52,687 nt of DNA from VRUE01 sp963703895 (GCA_963703895.1 CAVPFX010000004.1:1-52687); one strand, 5' to 3'. Numbered from the stretch's first letter, positions 15,630 through 24,172 are shown. The notes: generated from the sequence alone by a model not told the origin. A program made the numbers and translations.

Positions 15630-16486
15630 AGGGCCTGCAACCGCGACTTGCGCTCGGCATCATCCTGGCGCTCGCACTGGTCACGGGGCTCTTCGTAACG
15701 GTGGCTGGCTGGTACGTGCGCCAGGACTACAGGCACGTGCGCGTCGCCCTCTCCGATATCGACGACATCGCCAAAGTTGCGGTGAACTGCCGCACCGCCC
15801 TCATCGTCGGCGCGAGGCGGGGCAAGGGCGAAATCGACCTCGGGCTGCTGAGCACCGACGACGCGGTCACGGTCTCCGTGTTCAACAAGAACGGCGACGC
15901 GGACTGGTGGATCCATGCCACCAGCAACGACAAGGACGTCCTCTCGATGCACAGCCCCCAGGCCAGCGCCACGAGCATCGGCGACGACGAACACACCGTG
16001 GTGATGGTGCAGAGCTTCACCGCCGGCGGCCGAATCCTGGGCCCAACCGGCTGCTCTCGCCCGCTGCTCGTCTCCTCCCATCTGGCCGACTACCGTCAAT
16101 CGCCAGATTCGCTGCGGCCGAACCAGCCCCACGGGGTCCAAGCCGGGCTCTGGCCGCACCTGCCCGTCCTCACCGTGATCGAGGAATCGGCGACCGCGGC
16201 CTTTGCCCTGACGGCCCTGCTCGGATTCGTCGTCGCGCTAACCGCACCGGGCCTGTGGCCCTGGATCCGCGGGCGCTGGCACTACGGATTCGTTGTCGGC
16301 CTCCTCGGTCTGCTGCTGGGGCTGTATGGAACGCTCGGACCCGAAGCAACGCTGAAGAGCATCGAGCTGATTGGCGTAGCCTTGCTGGCGACTATGGCCT
16401 TCGTCCACGTGAGAGCGGGGCGGGCCGCGGGAGACCTCGATCCACCGAGCCCGAGGAAAAGCCCAGGACGAGACTCGAACTCGTGA
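15623..16486 (+). CDS. Membrane protein of unknown function ending inside the att repeat
   Basis: 287 residues from the GTG at 15623, which overlaps the preceding stop, so the two genes form a pair. One N-terminal helix (LALGIILALALVTGLFVTVAGW), an extracytoplasmic domain (about 35-180), then two or three C-terminal helices (AFALTALLGFVVALTAPGLW and FVVGLLGLLLGLYG and SIELIGVALLATMAFV). The last ten residues (KSPGRDSNS and stop) are encoded by the 48-bp repeat, that is, by antisense of the tRNA-Thr 3' half. I do not recognise the family. Confidence 0.65.
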   Translation: MLKGLQPRLALGIILALALVTGLFVTVAGWYVRQDYRHVRVALSDIDDIAKVAVNCRTALIVGARRGKGEIDLGLLSTDDAVTVSVFNKNGDADWWIHATSNDKDVLSMHSPQASATSIGDDEHTVVMVQSFTAGGRILGPTGCSRPLLVSSHLADYRQSPDSLRPNQPHGVQAGLWPHLPVLTVIEESATAAFALTALLGFVVALTAPGLWPWIRGRWHYGFVVGLLGLLLGLYGTLGPEATLKSIELIGVALLATMAFVHVRAGRAAGDLDPPSPRKSPGRDSNS

Positions 16487-16504
16487 CCCCTTCCTTACCA
16501 TGGA
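16457..16504. repeat. Left attachment repeat (displaced tRNA-Thr 3' part)
   Basis: 48 bases identical to 20582-20629. They correspond to tRNA-Thr from nucleotide 29 (anticodon stem) to the 3' end plus three bases. Only the right copy is joined to an intact tRNA, so this one is the displaced end left after site-specific integration. Confidence 0.92.
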
Positions 16505-16786
16505 CCGGAGGACAGCTTCGCGCTCGTTCGCTCTGCTTCGCTTTCCGCGCTGCGACGCCAAGATCCGCTCCTTGTCCTTTCGTGATGATTCGTCGTGATT
16601 CGATCTGGCGCTACCAAAGCGCTACCACGTGGACTGGCACCCGTGGAGTCATCGACGAACTTCGGGGCGCCGGTGAGCACCAGCACACAGGTATGCGCGT
16701 CGATCGACATCGAGCTCCCTGCGCTTCAAACGCTCCACTCCAGGAGTTTCGCCCCATCGCTCCGGTCAACCCGTCATGCTTGGGAA
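16505..16786. other. Left end of the element, upstream of the ATPase gene
   Basis: 282 bases without a convincing gene. Two pairs of short direct repeats stand out: CGTGATgATTCG/CGTGATTCG at 16581-16602 and GCGCTACCA twice at 16608-16616 and 16619-16627, eleven bases apart. They may be recombinase arm sites or operators. The promoter of the ATPase-protease operon must also be here; I cannot assign it. Confidence 0.45.
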
Positions 16787-17746
16787 ATGCCTCGCGCTGA
16801 CCTCCTCGTTCACCTTGTCAGGGCCGCTCGGGAGGGCGATGATCCGGAGCTGCGTCGCACCGTCGAGTCGATGATCGCCGAGGAGCGAAATAAGCAGCAT
16901 CACCTCCTCGCTGAGCGCCTAGAGAAGGCTTTGCAGTCCGACGCCATCGTCGACCTTGACGCGCCCACTGAAGCCCAACAGGGCTTTAGCGTCAAGAGGC
17001 CCGCAGTCCAACTCGGGGACCTACTCCTCTCCGACCGAAATCGCTCTGCGATAGACGAGCTGATCGAGGAACACCAGCGGGTTGAGGTCCTGCGTGCCTA
17101 CGCTCTCGAGCCCCGTCATCGGGTATTGCTCAGCGGGCCCCCTGGCAACGGAAAGACCTCGCTTGCCGAGGCGCTTGCCGAGGCGCTTCTCCTGCCTCTC
17201 GTCGTTCTACGTTACGAGGAGGTCGTTGGCAGCTATCTAGGCGAGACGGCCACCCGGCTCGCCGCTGTATTTGAGTTCGCCCGCACTCGACGCTGCGTCC
17301 TCTTCTTCGACGAGTTCGACGCGCTCGGAAAGGAGCGAGGCGATGAGCATGAGACTGGGGAGATCAAGCGAGTTGTCACCTCCCTCTTGCTCGGAGTCGA
17401 CGCCCTACCCAGCCACACGCTCCTGGTCGCCGCCTCCAACCATCCCGAGCTCCTCGATCGCGCGGCCCATCGACGCTTCGAGCTGCGTCTCGATCTCCCA
17501 GCCCCCGGGCGCGCCCAGCGAATCGATTGGTACGAGCGCTTCGCCGAGGGATTTGATGAGCCGATCGGCATCGCCGCCGAAACCTTCGCTCGGAAGACCG
17601 CGGGGGCCGGATACTCCCAGCTTCAGGACCTCGCCAACGACGTCAGGCGACAGCAGGTGCTCCGACCCGGTGTTCCATTGCGCCGGCTCGTACCGGAGCG
17701 TCTCACGCGCTGGCGCGAGGTGAGCGCCCTCGAGGCTCATGGCTGA
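16787..17746 (+). CDS. AAA+ ATPase (FtsH/SpoVK-like) of the tRNA-Thr element
   Basis: 319 residues from the ATG at 16787; the frame is open 64 codons further but that part reads like non-coding DNA. A helical N-terminal part (1-75) precedes the AAA domain: Walker A GPPGNGKT (117-124), pore-loop-like VVGSYLGETATRL (146-158), Walker B VLFFDEFDAL (171-180), sensor 1 Asn218 in VAASNHPEL, and arginine-finger candidates Arg229/Arg230 in DRAAHRRFELRLDLP. All residues for ATP hydrolysis are present. Its stop overlaps the protease start by eight bases, so the two proteins are made together. A hexameric unfoldase feeding or controlling the protease is a reasonable inference. Confidence 0.88.
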   Translation: MPRADLLVHLVRAAREGDDPELRRTVESMIAEERNKQHHLLAERLEKALQSDAIVDLDAPTEAQQGFSVKRPAVQLGDLLLSDRNRSAIDELIEEHQRVEVLRAYALEPRHRVLLSGPPGNGKTSLAEALAEALLLPLVVLRYEEVVGSYLGETATRLAAVFEFARTRRCVLFFDEFDALGKERGDEHETGEIKRVVTSLLLGVDALPSHTLLVAASNHPELLDRAAHRRFELRLDLPAPGRAQRIDWYERFAEGFDEPIGIAAETFARKTAGAGYSQLQDLANDVRRQQVLRPGVPLRRLVPERLTRWREVSALEAHG

Positions 17747-19487
17747 GCTTCCTGCGCTTCCCTTCAAAGGCGCGCAGAGACGGGATCGGAAAACCCGCGC
17801 CTCTCCCCGCCCGACCCTGCGTGGCCCCGGAAAAGACAGTCAAGCTGCGCGCCTCGGTGATTCACTCACCCGCCTCACCAACGCCTTCGAGGCCGGGCGC
17901 ATACAGGCCGAGCAGAACCCCGGTGGCCTTGAACCCGAGCTGGTGCTCGTTATGGAGATCGCCGGCGAGCTCGGTGACTTCCACAAAGCGGTCTCGCGGG
18001 TAAAAGGCCTTGAGTTCCTCGTCGAGGAGATGGAGGACAAGATCGATCCCGACGAGTTCGCCGCCGTTGGCCCAGATGGCAAACGGCACCGCTACTCCCG
18101 CCAACTCTTCCTCATCGCCTCCGATCGGACCGCCTGGCAGCAACTGCTGGGTCTTTGGCAGCGCTACCAAAAAGAGGATGAGAAGTTCCCCCACGGCCTC
18201 ACCCCCTTCCGCCATGTCTTCGACCGCCTCATTGAGCTACGCCCCTGGGACGATAGAGACCGCCTCGAGCGAAGTGGAGCCCTTGACACTTGGCGCCGCG
18301 AGCTGACCGACCTCGGGGAGGAGCAAATCACCTTCGAAGCCGAGCTCTGGTTTCGTACCGATGGGTCCCGCCGCGAGGCAGCGATCAACAACCTGCGTGC
18401 CGACCTAAAGGCGGTAGGTGGTGAGCTCCTACTCGCCAGCGTTCACGAGGAGATCGGTTATCACGGTGCCCTTGGCCGTGCTCCGGCGAGCCGGCTGCGA
18501 GAGGTAGTTGAGCATGGCACGGTGCGCTGGCTGCGAACCGAGTCGGTGCGGTTCTTCCACGCGGTCGGTCAGATGGCGGCGGTCGAGCCGACCGACGGCG
18601 ACACTGAAGAGTGGGAGGGCGAGGCCCAACCCCCCACACCGCGCTCGCCGCGCCTGGCTCTTCTCGACGGCGTCCCCCTCGCGAACCATGGAGCGCTCAC
18701 CGGTCGAATCGTCCTCGACGATCCCGACGGCTGGGAGGCAACGACTCCGGTTCACCGCCGCCTGCACGGCACCAGCATGAATTCGGTCTTTATCCACGGC
18801 GACATGAGCGCCGATGGGGCCCCACTTCGCGAGCCGATCTACGTACGCCCGGTCCTTCGCGCCGATGCCCCCGAGTGGGTCGATGGCGACGTCCGTGAGG
18901 AGATCCCCCGCGATCAGCTCGTCGTCGACTTGATCCAAGGCGCCGTCGCCCGCCTCTTCGAGGGCGAACCGCAAGCCCCCGAGGTGCGAGTGATCGTGAT
19001 CGCAATCGGCGATGCCGCGATCCAATTCGATCAGTTCATTAGTCCTCTGGCGCGGATGCTCGATTGGCTTGCTGACAAATACGGCGTCCTCTTCATCGTC
19101 TCCGCGGGCAACCACACCGCCGACATCGAGCTTCCCGCCGAGTGCGACCTCACCGACCCCGAAGAGGTCCAGCATGAGCTGCTTTGCGCAGTCCAACGCG
19201 AGGCGCCAATGCGACGCTTGCTCTGTCCCGGCGAGGCGGTCAACGCGCTCACTGTTGGTGCCGCCCACAGCGACCTTTCAGAGGCCCTAGTTGAGGATGG
19301 CCGCCTAGAGCCGATCGCGAGCAGCGATCTCGCCAACGCAATCAGTGCCCAAGGATCGGGGACTCGCCGCTCGGTCAAGCCTGACGTTCTCTTTCCCGGC
19401 GGCCGTCAGACACTTAATCCCGAGCCCGAGGCGGGTGGCGCCACCCGCCGCTTCAGCGTAACGATGACCCGCCGCTTCCCGGGGTAA
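17739..19487 (+). CDS. Subtilisin-like (S8) protease of the element, part before frame change
   Basis: 582 residues. Positions 1-300 form a large N-terminal region rich in charged helices with no domain I know. The S8 domain starts at about 304: catalytic Asp310 in LALLDGVPLANHG, catalytic His343 in RRLHGTSMNSVFIHG, and oxyanion Asn458 in LFIVSAGNHTAD. No signal peptide, so it acts in the cytoplasm, unlike most subtilases. This frame stops with TAA at 19485 before the serine motif. The serine part follows at once in the -1 frame. The junction reads C_CCG_GGG_TAA, which has the X_XXY_YYZ form of -1 slippery sites. Either ribosomal slippage makes a full 851-residue enzyme or a G has been lost (mutation or base-call error). 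Confidence 0.85.
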   Translation: MAELPALPFKGAQRRDRKTRASPRPTLRGPGKDSQAARLGDSLTRLTNAFEAGRIQAEQNPGGLEPELVLVMEIAGELGDFHKAVSRVKGLEFLVEEMEDKIDPDEFAAVGPDGKRHRYSRQLFLIASDRTAWQQLLGLWQRYQKEDEKFPHGLTPFRHVFDRLIELRPWDDRDRLERSGALDTWRRELTDLGEEQITFEAELWFRTDGSRREAAINNLRADLKAVGGELLLASVHEEIGYHGALGRAPASRLREVVEHGTVRWLRTESVRFFHAVGQMAAVEPTDGDTEEWEGEAQPPTPRSPRLALLDGVPLANHGALTGRIVLDDPDGWEATTPVHRRLHGTSMNSVFIHGDMSADGAPLREPIYVRPVLRADAPEWVDGDVREEIPRDQLVVDLIQGAVARLFEGEPQAPEVRVIVIAIGDAAIQFDQFISPLARMLDWLADKYGVLFIVSAGNHTADIELPAECDLTDPEEVQHELLCAVQREAPMRRLLCPGEAVNALTVGAAHSDLSEALVEDGRLEPIASSDLANAISAQGSGTRRSVKPDVLFPGGRQTLNPEPEAGGATRRFSVTMTRRFPG

Positions 19488-20293
19488 GGCACGCGACCGT
19501 CAGCTCCAGCCCTGGAGACCTGAACGCACTTGCGCACACCAGTGGCACCAGCGTTGCTACTGCCCTCGCTGGGCACCGTGCAGGTGAGCTGCTCGCTCAG
19601 CTTGATGAGCTTCGCGCCCTCCACGGCGAGAGCTTTCCGGGACCCGAGTTCGATGCCGTCCTACTCAAGGCAGCGCTCGGGCACGCCACACGCTGGGGCG
19701 GCGCCCGGGCGATCATCGACGCCACGCAGGAGGACCTCGAGCGTGGTCGCTCGCGCATGGCCGTTGCCCGCCTCATCGGCTACGGCCTCTCGGCTTCCCA
19801 AAGCCCGCTCGTCTGCGATGAGCATCGCGTCACGACGCTAAGTGCAGGCCGTCTAATCGATGGCAAGACCGACGCCTTCAGCCTACCGCTCCCTCCGAGC
19901 CTCGCCTCCGACACAACGCGGCGGCGCGTCGCCCTAACCCTCGCCTGGCTGACGCCGATCAACCCCGGCCACCGTCACTATCGTCGCGCCGCCCTCAAGT
20001 TGGAGGCGGAGGGCTACACGCCCTTCCTCGGCAAGCGCTCGGACGCCGATGCCAACATGGTCAGCCGCGGCACCCTTCAGCGCGAGATGTTCGAGAGCGA
20101 AGCTGCGACACCCTTCGTGGCCGGCAACGCAATCGAGTTGCTGGTCTCATGTCGCGCCGATGCCGGCGACCTGGTCGGTTCGATCCCCTATGCCCTCTTC
20201 GCCACGATTGAGACACCGGAGAGCGCCCAGCTACCAATCTATGAAGAGGTTCGCGAGGCTCTCAAAGTGCCAATCCCGGTACGGGCTCGCTGA
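19484..20293 (+). CDS. S8 protease of the element, C-terminal part in the -1 frame
   Basis: Continuation of the protease in the -1 frame. It reads HATVSSSPGDLNALAH and the catalytic-serine motif SGTSVATALAGH (Ser codon 19550-19552), then LLKAALGHATRWGGARAIID, VARLIGYGLSASQS and a C-terminal domain of about 170 residues (RRRVALTLAWLTPINPGHRH, GNAIELLVSCRADAGDL), stop at 20293. There is no ribosome binding site or good start at the head of this segment, so it makes sense only as the tail of the preceding frame. Coding character is undiminished after the break, with no further stops over 800 bases. That argues against old decay. Confidence 0.8.
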   Translation, partial: VRHATVSSSPGDLNALAHTSGTSVATALAGHRAGELLAQLDELRALHGESFPGPEFDAVLLKAALGHATRWGGARAIIDATQEDLERGRSRMAVARLIGYGLSASQSPLVCDEHRVTTLSAGRLIDGKTDAFSLPLPPSLASDTTRRRVALTLAWLTPINPGHRHYRRAALKLEAEGYTPFLGKRSDADANMVSRGTLQREMFESEAATPFVAGNAIELLVSCRADAGDLVGSIPYALFATIETPESAQLPIYEEVREALKVPIPVRAR

Positions 20294-20369
20294 GATCAGA
20301 CGAGCAGCCACGCCAGAACAGAACCAGGCATGCGCTTAGCTCCGAAGCTCAACCATTGGAGAGAGGCGG

Positions 20370-20389
20370 GGCGTCACGCCTTCTTTTTT
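20370..20389 (+). terminator. Rho-independent terminator of the ATPase-protease operon
   Basis: GGCG-TCA-CGCC (20370-20380) followed by TTCTTTTTT (20381-20389), 76 bases after the protease stop and before the right att repeat. The stem is short but the T run is the longest nearby. Confidence 0.6.
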
Positions 20390-20581
20390 GTCTCCTCAAG
20401 CCAAGTCTCGAAGTGGACAGCCAGGATTCGGATCTGAAATCGCCGGCTTCGACGCACTTGAGGTGCTCCTGGCGCCAACTCTCAACCTCGCCTCGAACGC
20501 TTCCAAATGCTTACATCAGGTAGTGAAAATGCTGAACCCCGATTGCTCCTAGAACAAAAAGCCTGCATTTGCGTGGTTTTC

Positions 20582-20657
<76 letters not shown>

Positions 20658-20742
20658 GGGATGCTCGATCTTAGGGATTCTGGCGAGTTCCGGGGGCCAG
20701 TTCAGGGCTACCGATTTGGGAAAAGCTGCCGATAGAGGATCG

Positions 20743-21633
20743 ATGAGACGAGCTCGGAGAAGCAGACAGCGAGTGATTTGCGCGGCGCTTTGCGCGTTTC
20801 TGTCCTCGCTGGCGCTCGCCGGCCCGGCGCAGGCCGCCGGCGGGGCCAGTGCCTCGATCGTCGGCGGCACCACCGCCCTCAGCGAAGAATGGCCCTGGGC
20901 CGCGTTCATCCTGGCCGCCGACCAGAAAGGCGAAGGGTTCAGTTGCACCGGCACGGTGATCGCCCCCACCCTGATCCTCACCGCCGGGCACTGCATCCAG
21001 GACATCGTTACCGGCAAGAAGACCCCGGTCGCCCAGTACGTCGTCGTCACCGGCAGTCGCGACATCCGCGACCCCGCACTGCGACAGGTATCGCGGGTGA
21101 GCCGGACGATCCTCTACCCCAACTTCAACCGCTTCAAGGTCCACGGCGACGCCGGCCTGCTGGTGCTGGCGACCCCAACCACGGTTCCGGCCGTGGCGCT
21201 CGCCGGACCGGCCGATGCGGCGCTCCTTGCCGGCAACACGCCGACCTGGATCGCCGGCTGGGGCTTGAGTGGCCCGCTGAAGAAGCTGAAACAGACGCCG
21301 GTGCTGCGCCGCGGCGCCACCTTCGTCCAGCAGCGCATCTACTGCCGCAATCACGCTCGCGCCTACTACCCCTTCTTCAACTACTCCTCGCAGCTCTGCA
21401 CGATCACCCCACCGGGCTTCTCGATCGGCACCTGCCACGGCGACAGCGGCGGCCCCGCGCTGGCCTTCCGCGAAGACGGCACGCCGGTGCAGATAGGCAT
21501 CACCAGCCTCGGTGCGGCGGACTGCGACACGCACCTGCCGGACATCTTCACCCGGGTCGACCGGATCTACATCTGGATTGCGGAACAGATCGCCGCGACG
21601 GCGACGGGAGCTCCCGTCGCCGCCACTGGCTGA
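20743..21633 (+). CDS. Secreted chymotrypsin-fold serine protease (S1)
   Basis: 296 residues from the ATG at 20743, preceded by AGAGG. Signal peptide (CAALCAFLSSLALAGPAQAA, cut near 31). Mature start contains IVGG (39-42). Triad: His83 in LTAGHC, Asp136 in HGDAGLLVL, Ser235 in CHGDSGGPAL. The residue six before Ser, which sets specificity in trypsins, appears to be Gly229 rather than Asp, so it is not a strict trypsin. Paired cysteines around His (Cys68/Cys84) and Ser fit disulfides outside the cell. It is first of a run of secreted proteins, but on the opposite strand to the rest. Confidence 0.92.
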   Translation: MRRARRSRQRVICAALCAFLSSLALAGPAQAAGGASASIVGGTTALSEEWPWAAFILAADQKGEGFSCTGTVIAPTLILTAGHCIQDIVTGKKTPVAQYVVVTGSRDIRDPALRQVSRVSRTILYPNFNRFKVHGDAGLLVLATPTTVPAVALAGPADAALLAGNTPTWIAGWGLSGPLKKLKQTPVLRRGATFVQQRIYCRNHARAYYPFFNYSSQLCTITPPGFSIGTCHGDSGGPALAFREDGTPVQIGITSLGAADCDTHLPDIFTRVDRIYIWIAEQIAATATGAPVAATG

Positions 21634-21645
21634 TCTAAGCCGGGA

Positions 21646-22134
21646 TCAGGTGAACTTCGAGGGTTCGAAGCGGCAGTACTTGAATTCGAAGGCGAGGACC
21701 TGGTTGTTGGCCTGGTTGGCGTTGTGATTGAGGCGAATCACGGTCGCCTGGGCACCGGTCTTGTTGCCTTCCTTGAGCTGCTTGGCGCCTTTTAGGAAGA
21801 GTGTTTCCTCTTCGCCGACGTACTTGAGCCACTTCGCCAGCTTGGCCTTGTCAGCGGTCGGCTGTTCCACCGCCTTGATCTGAATGATCGCCTTGTGAAG
21901 CGCTTTGCCCGCCTTTTCGAACTGCGTGCCGGCAGCCTTCAGCTTCCCTTGCTGGACCTTCTGGCGGACGCCCTTGAGGATCCTTTCGTTGGCTTCCGTA
22001 TTCGTCTTGCAGATCGGCTCGACCGCTTCTTTGTAGCTTTCGCGCGTCACTTCGGCCGCCTCGGCGAAGGGCGCGGCCAGCATCGCAAGGGTCATGACGG
22101 CGGTGCTCAACGCGGCAAAGATCTTCTTCCCCAC
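21646..22134 (-). CDS. Secreted protein of unknown function
   Basis: 162 residues from the GTG at 22134, chosen because GAGGAAGG lies six bases upstream and because it puts a classical signal peptide (KKIFAALSTAVMTLAMLAAPFAEA) at the very start. The mature part is helical and Lys/Gln/Ala-rich (KGVRQKVQQGKLKAAGTQFE, ALHKAIIQIKAVEQPT) with two cysteines (PICKTN, KYCRFE). The layout suggests a small four-helix extracytoplasmic protein. I do not recognise a named family. It ends 12 bases from the convergent protease gene. Confidence 0.75.
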   Translation of the reverse strand: MGKKIFAALSTAVMTLAMLAAPFAEAAEVTRESYKEAVEPICKTNTEANERILKGVRQKVQQGKLKAAGTQFEKAGKALHKAIIQIKAVEQPTADKAKLAKWLKYVGEEETLFLKGAKQLKEGNKTGAQATVIRLNHNANQANNQVLAFEFKYCRFEPSKFT

Positions 22135-22278
22135 CAGATACCTTCCTCTCGTTCCCAGTTTCCCGGTCTCGTTCCCTATTCCCAGGCTTCTCATCTTCCC
22201 AAACACACGCGGGTGCTTAGGGACTCGGCAGCTTAGGGGATCGTTAAGTCAGCGACTCAAGGAGCTGTCCTAGCGTCC

Positions 22279-23367
22279 CTACTGACCCACCGCCCCGAAC
22301 CCCACAACCCCGAACGTCTCCCCCGCCGCGAACGTAGGAGCCCCTCCCGCAAACGCTTCGTTGAAGCTCTGCGCGGTAGCGGCTGTGAGAGTCAAGGGAG
22401 CGTTGGAGACGGAGATCGTCCTGGCCTTCGGATCGGAGGAGACAACCCCCTGACCCAGGTCGAAGACCCCGATGCGCCCCAGCTTCCCCGGGAAGGCCGG
22501 AGTCGGCTCGATGTCGACTTCCGCGCTGGTGCTCCTGGCTCCCAGGTCGAGCCAGTATTCCTTGTGGAATACCTGGCCCGCTCCGAGTTGCAGCAGTTCG
22601 ATCGCACCGCCTAGGCGCAAGGAGCCTTCCGAGGCATCGGGGGAGATCTGGCCTCCGAGGGCGATCGGGAACTTCAAGACCGGACCGGGTTGCAGTTCCG
22701 CCGGGGCGATCGGGTTCAAGGAGACGAAGAGCGCTTTGAACTTGGCGAGGATCGCCGGGTCTGGAGTGACCGTCCCCTGGCCTTGATCGAGGATCGCCAC
22801 CCGCTGGGGCTGGGTCTTGGAGTTGACCGCTCCGATCGCCTGGCCCTCTTTGAAGGCCTTGCCCGTGCGGAGCTTCTTGTTTAGGCGGGTGGCGACCTTC
22901 GCGGTCAACCCCAAGTTCGTTGCCCGGAAGCCCTGGCCAAAGCCTTCTCTGGCCGAGGTGATGCTCTTGGCCGTGGTCAGCTTCAACTGGGAGCCCCCGA
23001 CCTTTGCGAAGAGGGGGGTCTTCTTCGCCTTCAGCTCTATGTCTCTCAGCGGCAGCTTTCTGTTGGCCTTGGCGAAGACGATCTGGCCTTCGTGGGTGAC
23101 TTCGCCCTTGCCGGAGGTCGGGTCCTCCTTGCCACCGGAGACCGGCAGGAGGATTGAGTTGCCCTGGCGCTTGGCCGGGGCCTTGGCGGTGAGGGTGACG
23201 CCCTGCTTCTTCAGCAAGGAGAGGAAGGACTTGTCCAAGGTGAGCTTGGTCGTGCCTCCGCCGATCGGGTCATAGGCGGCGCCTGCGCTCGAGGAGAGAC
23301 AAAGGCAGAAGAGCAGCGCAAAGGCAACGAGGCTCCCACCCAGCTTGATCGTCTTGTGATCTCTCAT
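22279..23367 (-). CDS. Secreted two-repeat protein, HtaA-like
   Basis: 362 residues with signal peptide (LVAFALLFCLCLSSSAGA, about 13-30). The segment LLPVSGGKEDPTSGKGEVTH with EGQIVFAKANRKLPLRDIEL resembles HtaA-type haem-binding repeats (SGG...DP..G.G...H.G...F), and a second similar unit follows at about 215-355 (FPIALGGQISPDASEGSLRL). The HtaA link is a pattern judgement, not a search result. There is no C-terminal anchor. It is 22 bases downstream of the next secreted gene, suggesting one operon running from about 31.6 kb down to here. Confidence 0.65.
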   Translation of the reverse strand: MRDHKTIKLGGSLVAFALLFCLCLSSSAGAAYDPIGGGTTKLTLDKSFLSLLKKQGVTLTAKAPAKRQGNSILLPVSGGKEDPTSGKGEVTHEGQIVFAKANRKLPLRDIELKAKKTPLFAKVGGSQLKLTTAKSITSAREGFGQGFRATNLGLTAKVATRLNKKLRTGKAFKEGQAIGAVNSKTQPQRVAILDQGQGTVTPDPAILAKFKALFVSLNPIAPAELQPGPVLKFPIALGGQISPDASEGSLRLGGAIELLQLGAGQVFHKEYWLDLGARSTSAEVDIEPTPAFPGKLGRIGVFDLGQGVVSSDPKARTISVSNAPLTLTAATAQSFNEAFAGGAPTFAAGETFGVVGFGAVGQ

Positions 23368-23389
23368 CTCTTTCCTCCCTCTCTTTGGT

Positions 23390-24169
23390 TCATTCCCTCA
23401 CCGCGCACGCCTTTTCCACCTTGGCCTCGATCGAGACGTCTTCGGAGAAGTCAAAGCTGGCGAGCGCCAAGGGGAAGACGGTGCGCTTGGTTCCCTTGGG
23501 AGCGGGGCAGCCAGCGTTGAAGTAGCTCAGCTGCTTGCCCTTGTAGGTGTATTTGCGCTTCAGGGTGAGCTTGATCCGGTCGACGTAGCCCCAGTCGCCG
23601 AGGGCCTCGGGCAGGGAGGCGGTGAGCTTGGTGCCGTAGGGACCGTGGTCGGTCTTCTGAATCCCGAAGGGGATGACGAAGGAAGAGAAGAAGGGGTTGG
23701 CGGTGAAGATGTGGGTGAAGATCACCGGCTTTCCCTTCTGGCGGCCGTTGAAGATCAGCAACCTTCCATGTGTTCCATAGGCGCCTTGGTCTGGGAGCAC
23801 GATGTGGGCCCAGAACTGCCCGGAGCCGATCACGGCGTCCCCGCAGGAGGCCAGGGCCCTTTCGGTCGAGGCGGGCTGCAGCGCCTTCAGCGGGCAGGTG
23901 GGCAGGCCCTTTGACTGCAGCAGGCCGTGCTTGTTGACCTCGACCGTCATCTTCTGCAGCTGCGGGGGGATGCCGCCGTGGGGGGCGTCTAGGTGGCCAC
24001 TGACGAAGACTGCGATCGGGGCGGTTCCCTGCCTTGGGAGCTTGTAAGGCTGGACTTGGCTCAGGACCGTGATCCGCAGGTTGCCCTGCTGGATCACGGT
24101 GGCCGAAGCCAGGGAGGCGCAGGCCAGCAGGCCCACCGCGGTGGCGAGGAGCGCTGCCCTTCTGCGCAT
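23390..24169 (-). CDS. Secreted protein of unknown function
   Basis: 259 residues with signal peptide (RRRAALLATAVGLLACASLASA). The mature domain reads QGNLRITVLSQVQPYKLPRQ, APIAVFVSGHLDAPHGGIPP, CGDAVIGSGQFWAHIVLPDQ and GRLLIFNGRQKGKPVIFTHI: beta-rich, with four cysteines. I know no function. The gene starts four bases after the stop of the preceding secreted protein and is probably cotranscribed with it. Confidence 0.75.
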   Translation of the reverse strand: MRRRAALLATAVGLLACASLASATVIQQGNLRITVLSQVQPYKLPRQGTAPIAVFVSGHLDAPHGGIPPQLQKMTVEVNKHGLLQSKGLPTCPLKALQPASTERALASCGDAVIGSGQFWAHIVLPDQGAYGTHGRLLIFNGRQKGKPVIFTHIFTANPFFSSFVIPFGIQKTDHGPYGTKLTASLPEALGDWGYVDRIKLTLKRKYTYKGKQLSYFNAGCPAPKGTKRTVFPLALASFDFSEDVSIEAKVEKACAVRE

Positions 24170-24172
24170 CGC

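Noticed and set aside
14852..16486. Single 544-codon frame over both membrane-anchored genes
   Set aside because: The middle (about 15310-15620) is Arg/His/Pro-rich and not protein-like, while another frame there is. A stop and a new GTG overlap at 15623-15629, so I read it as two genes.
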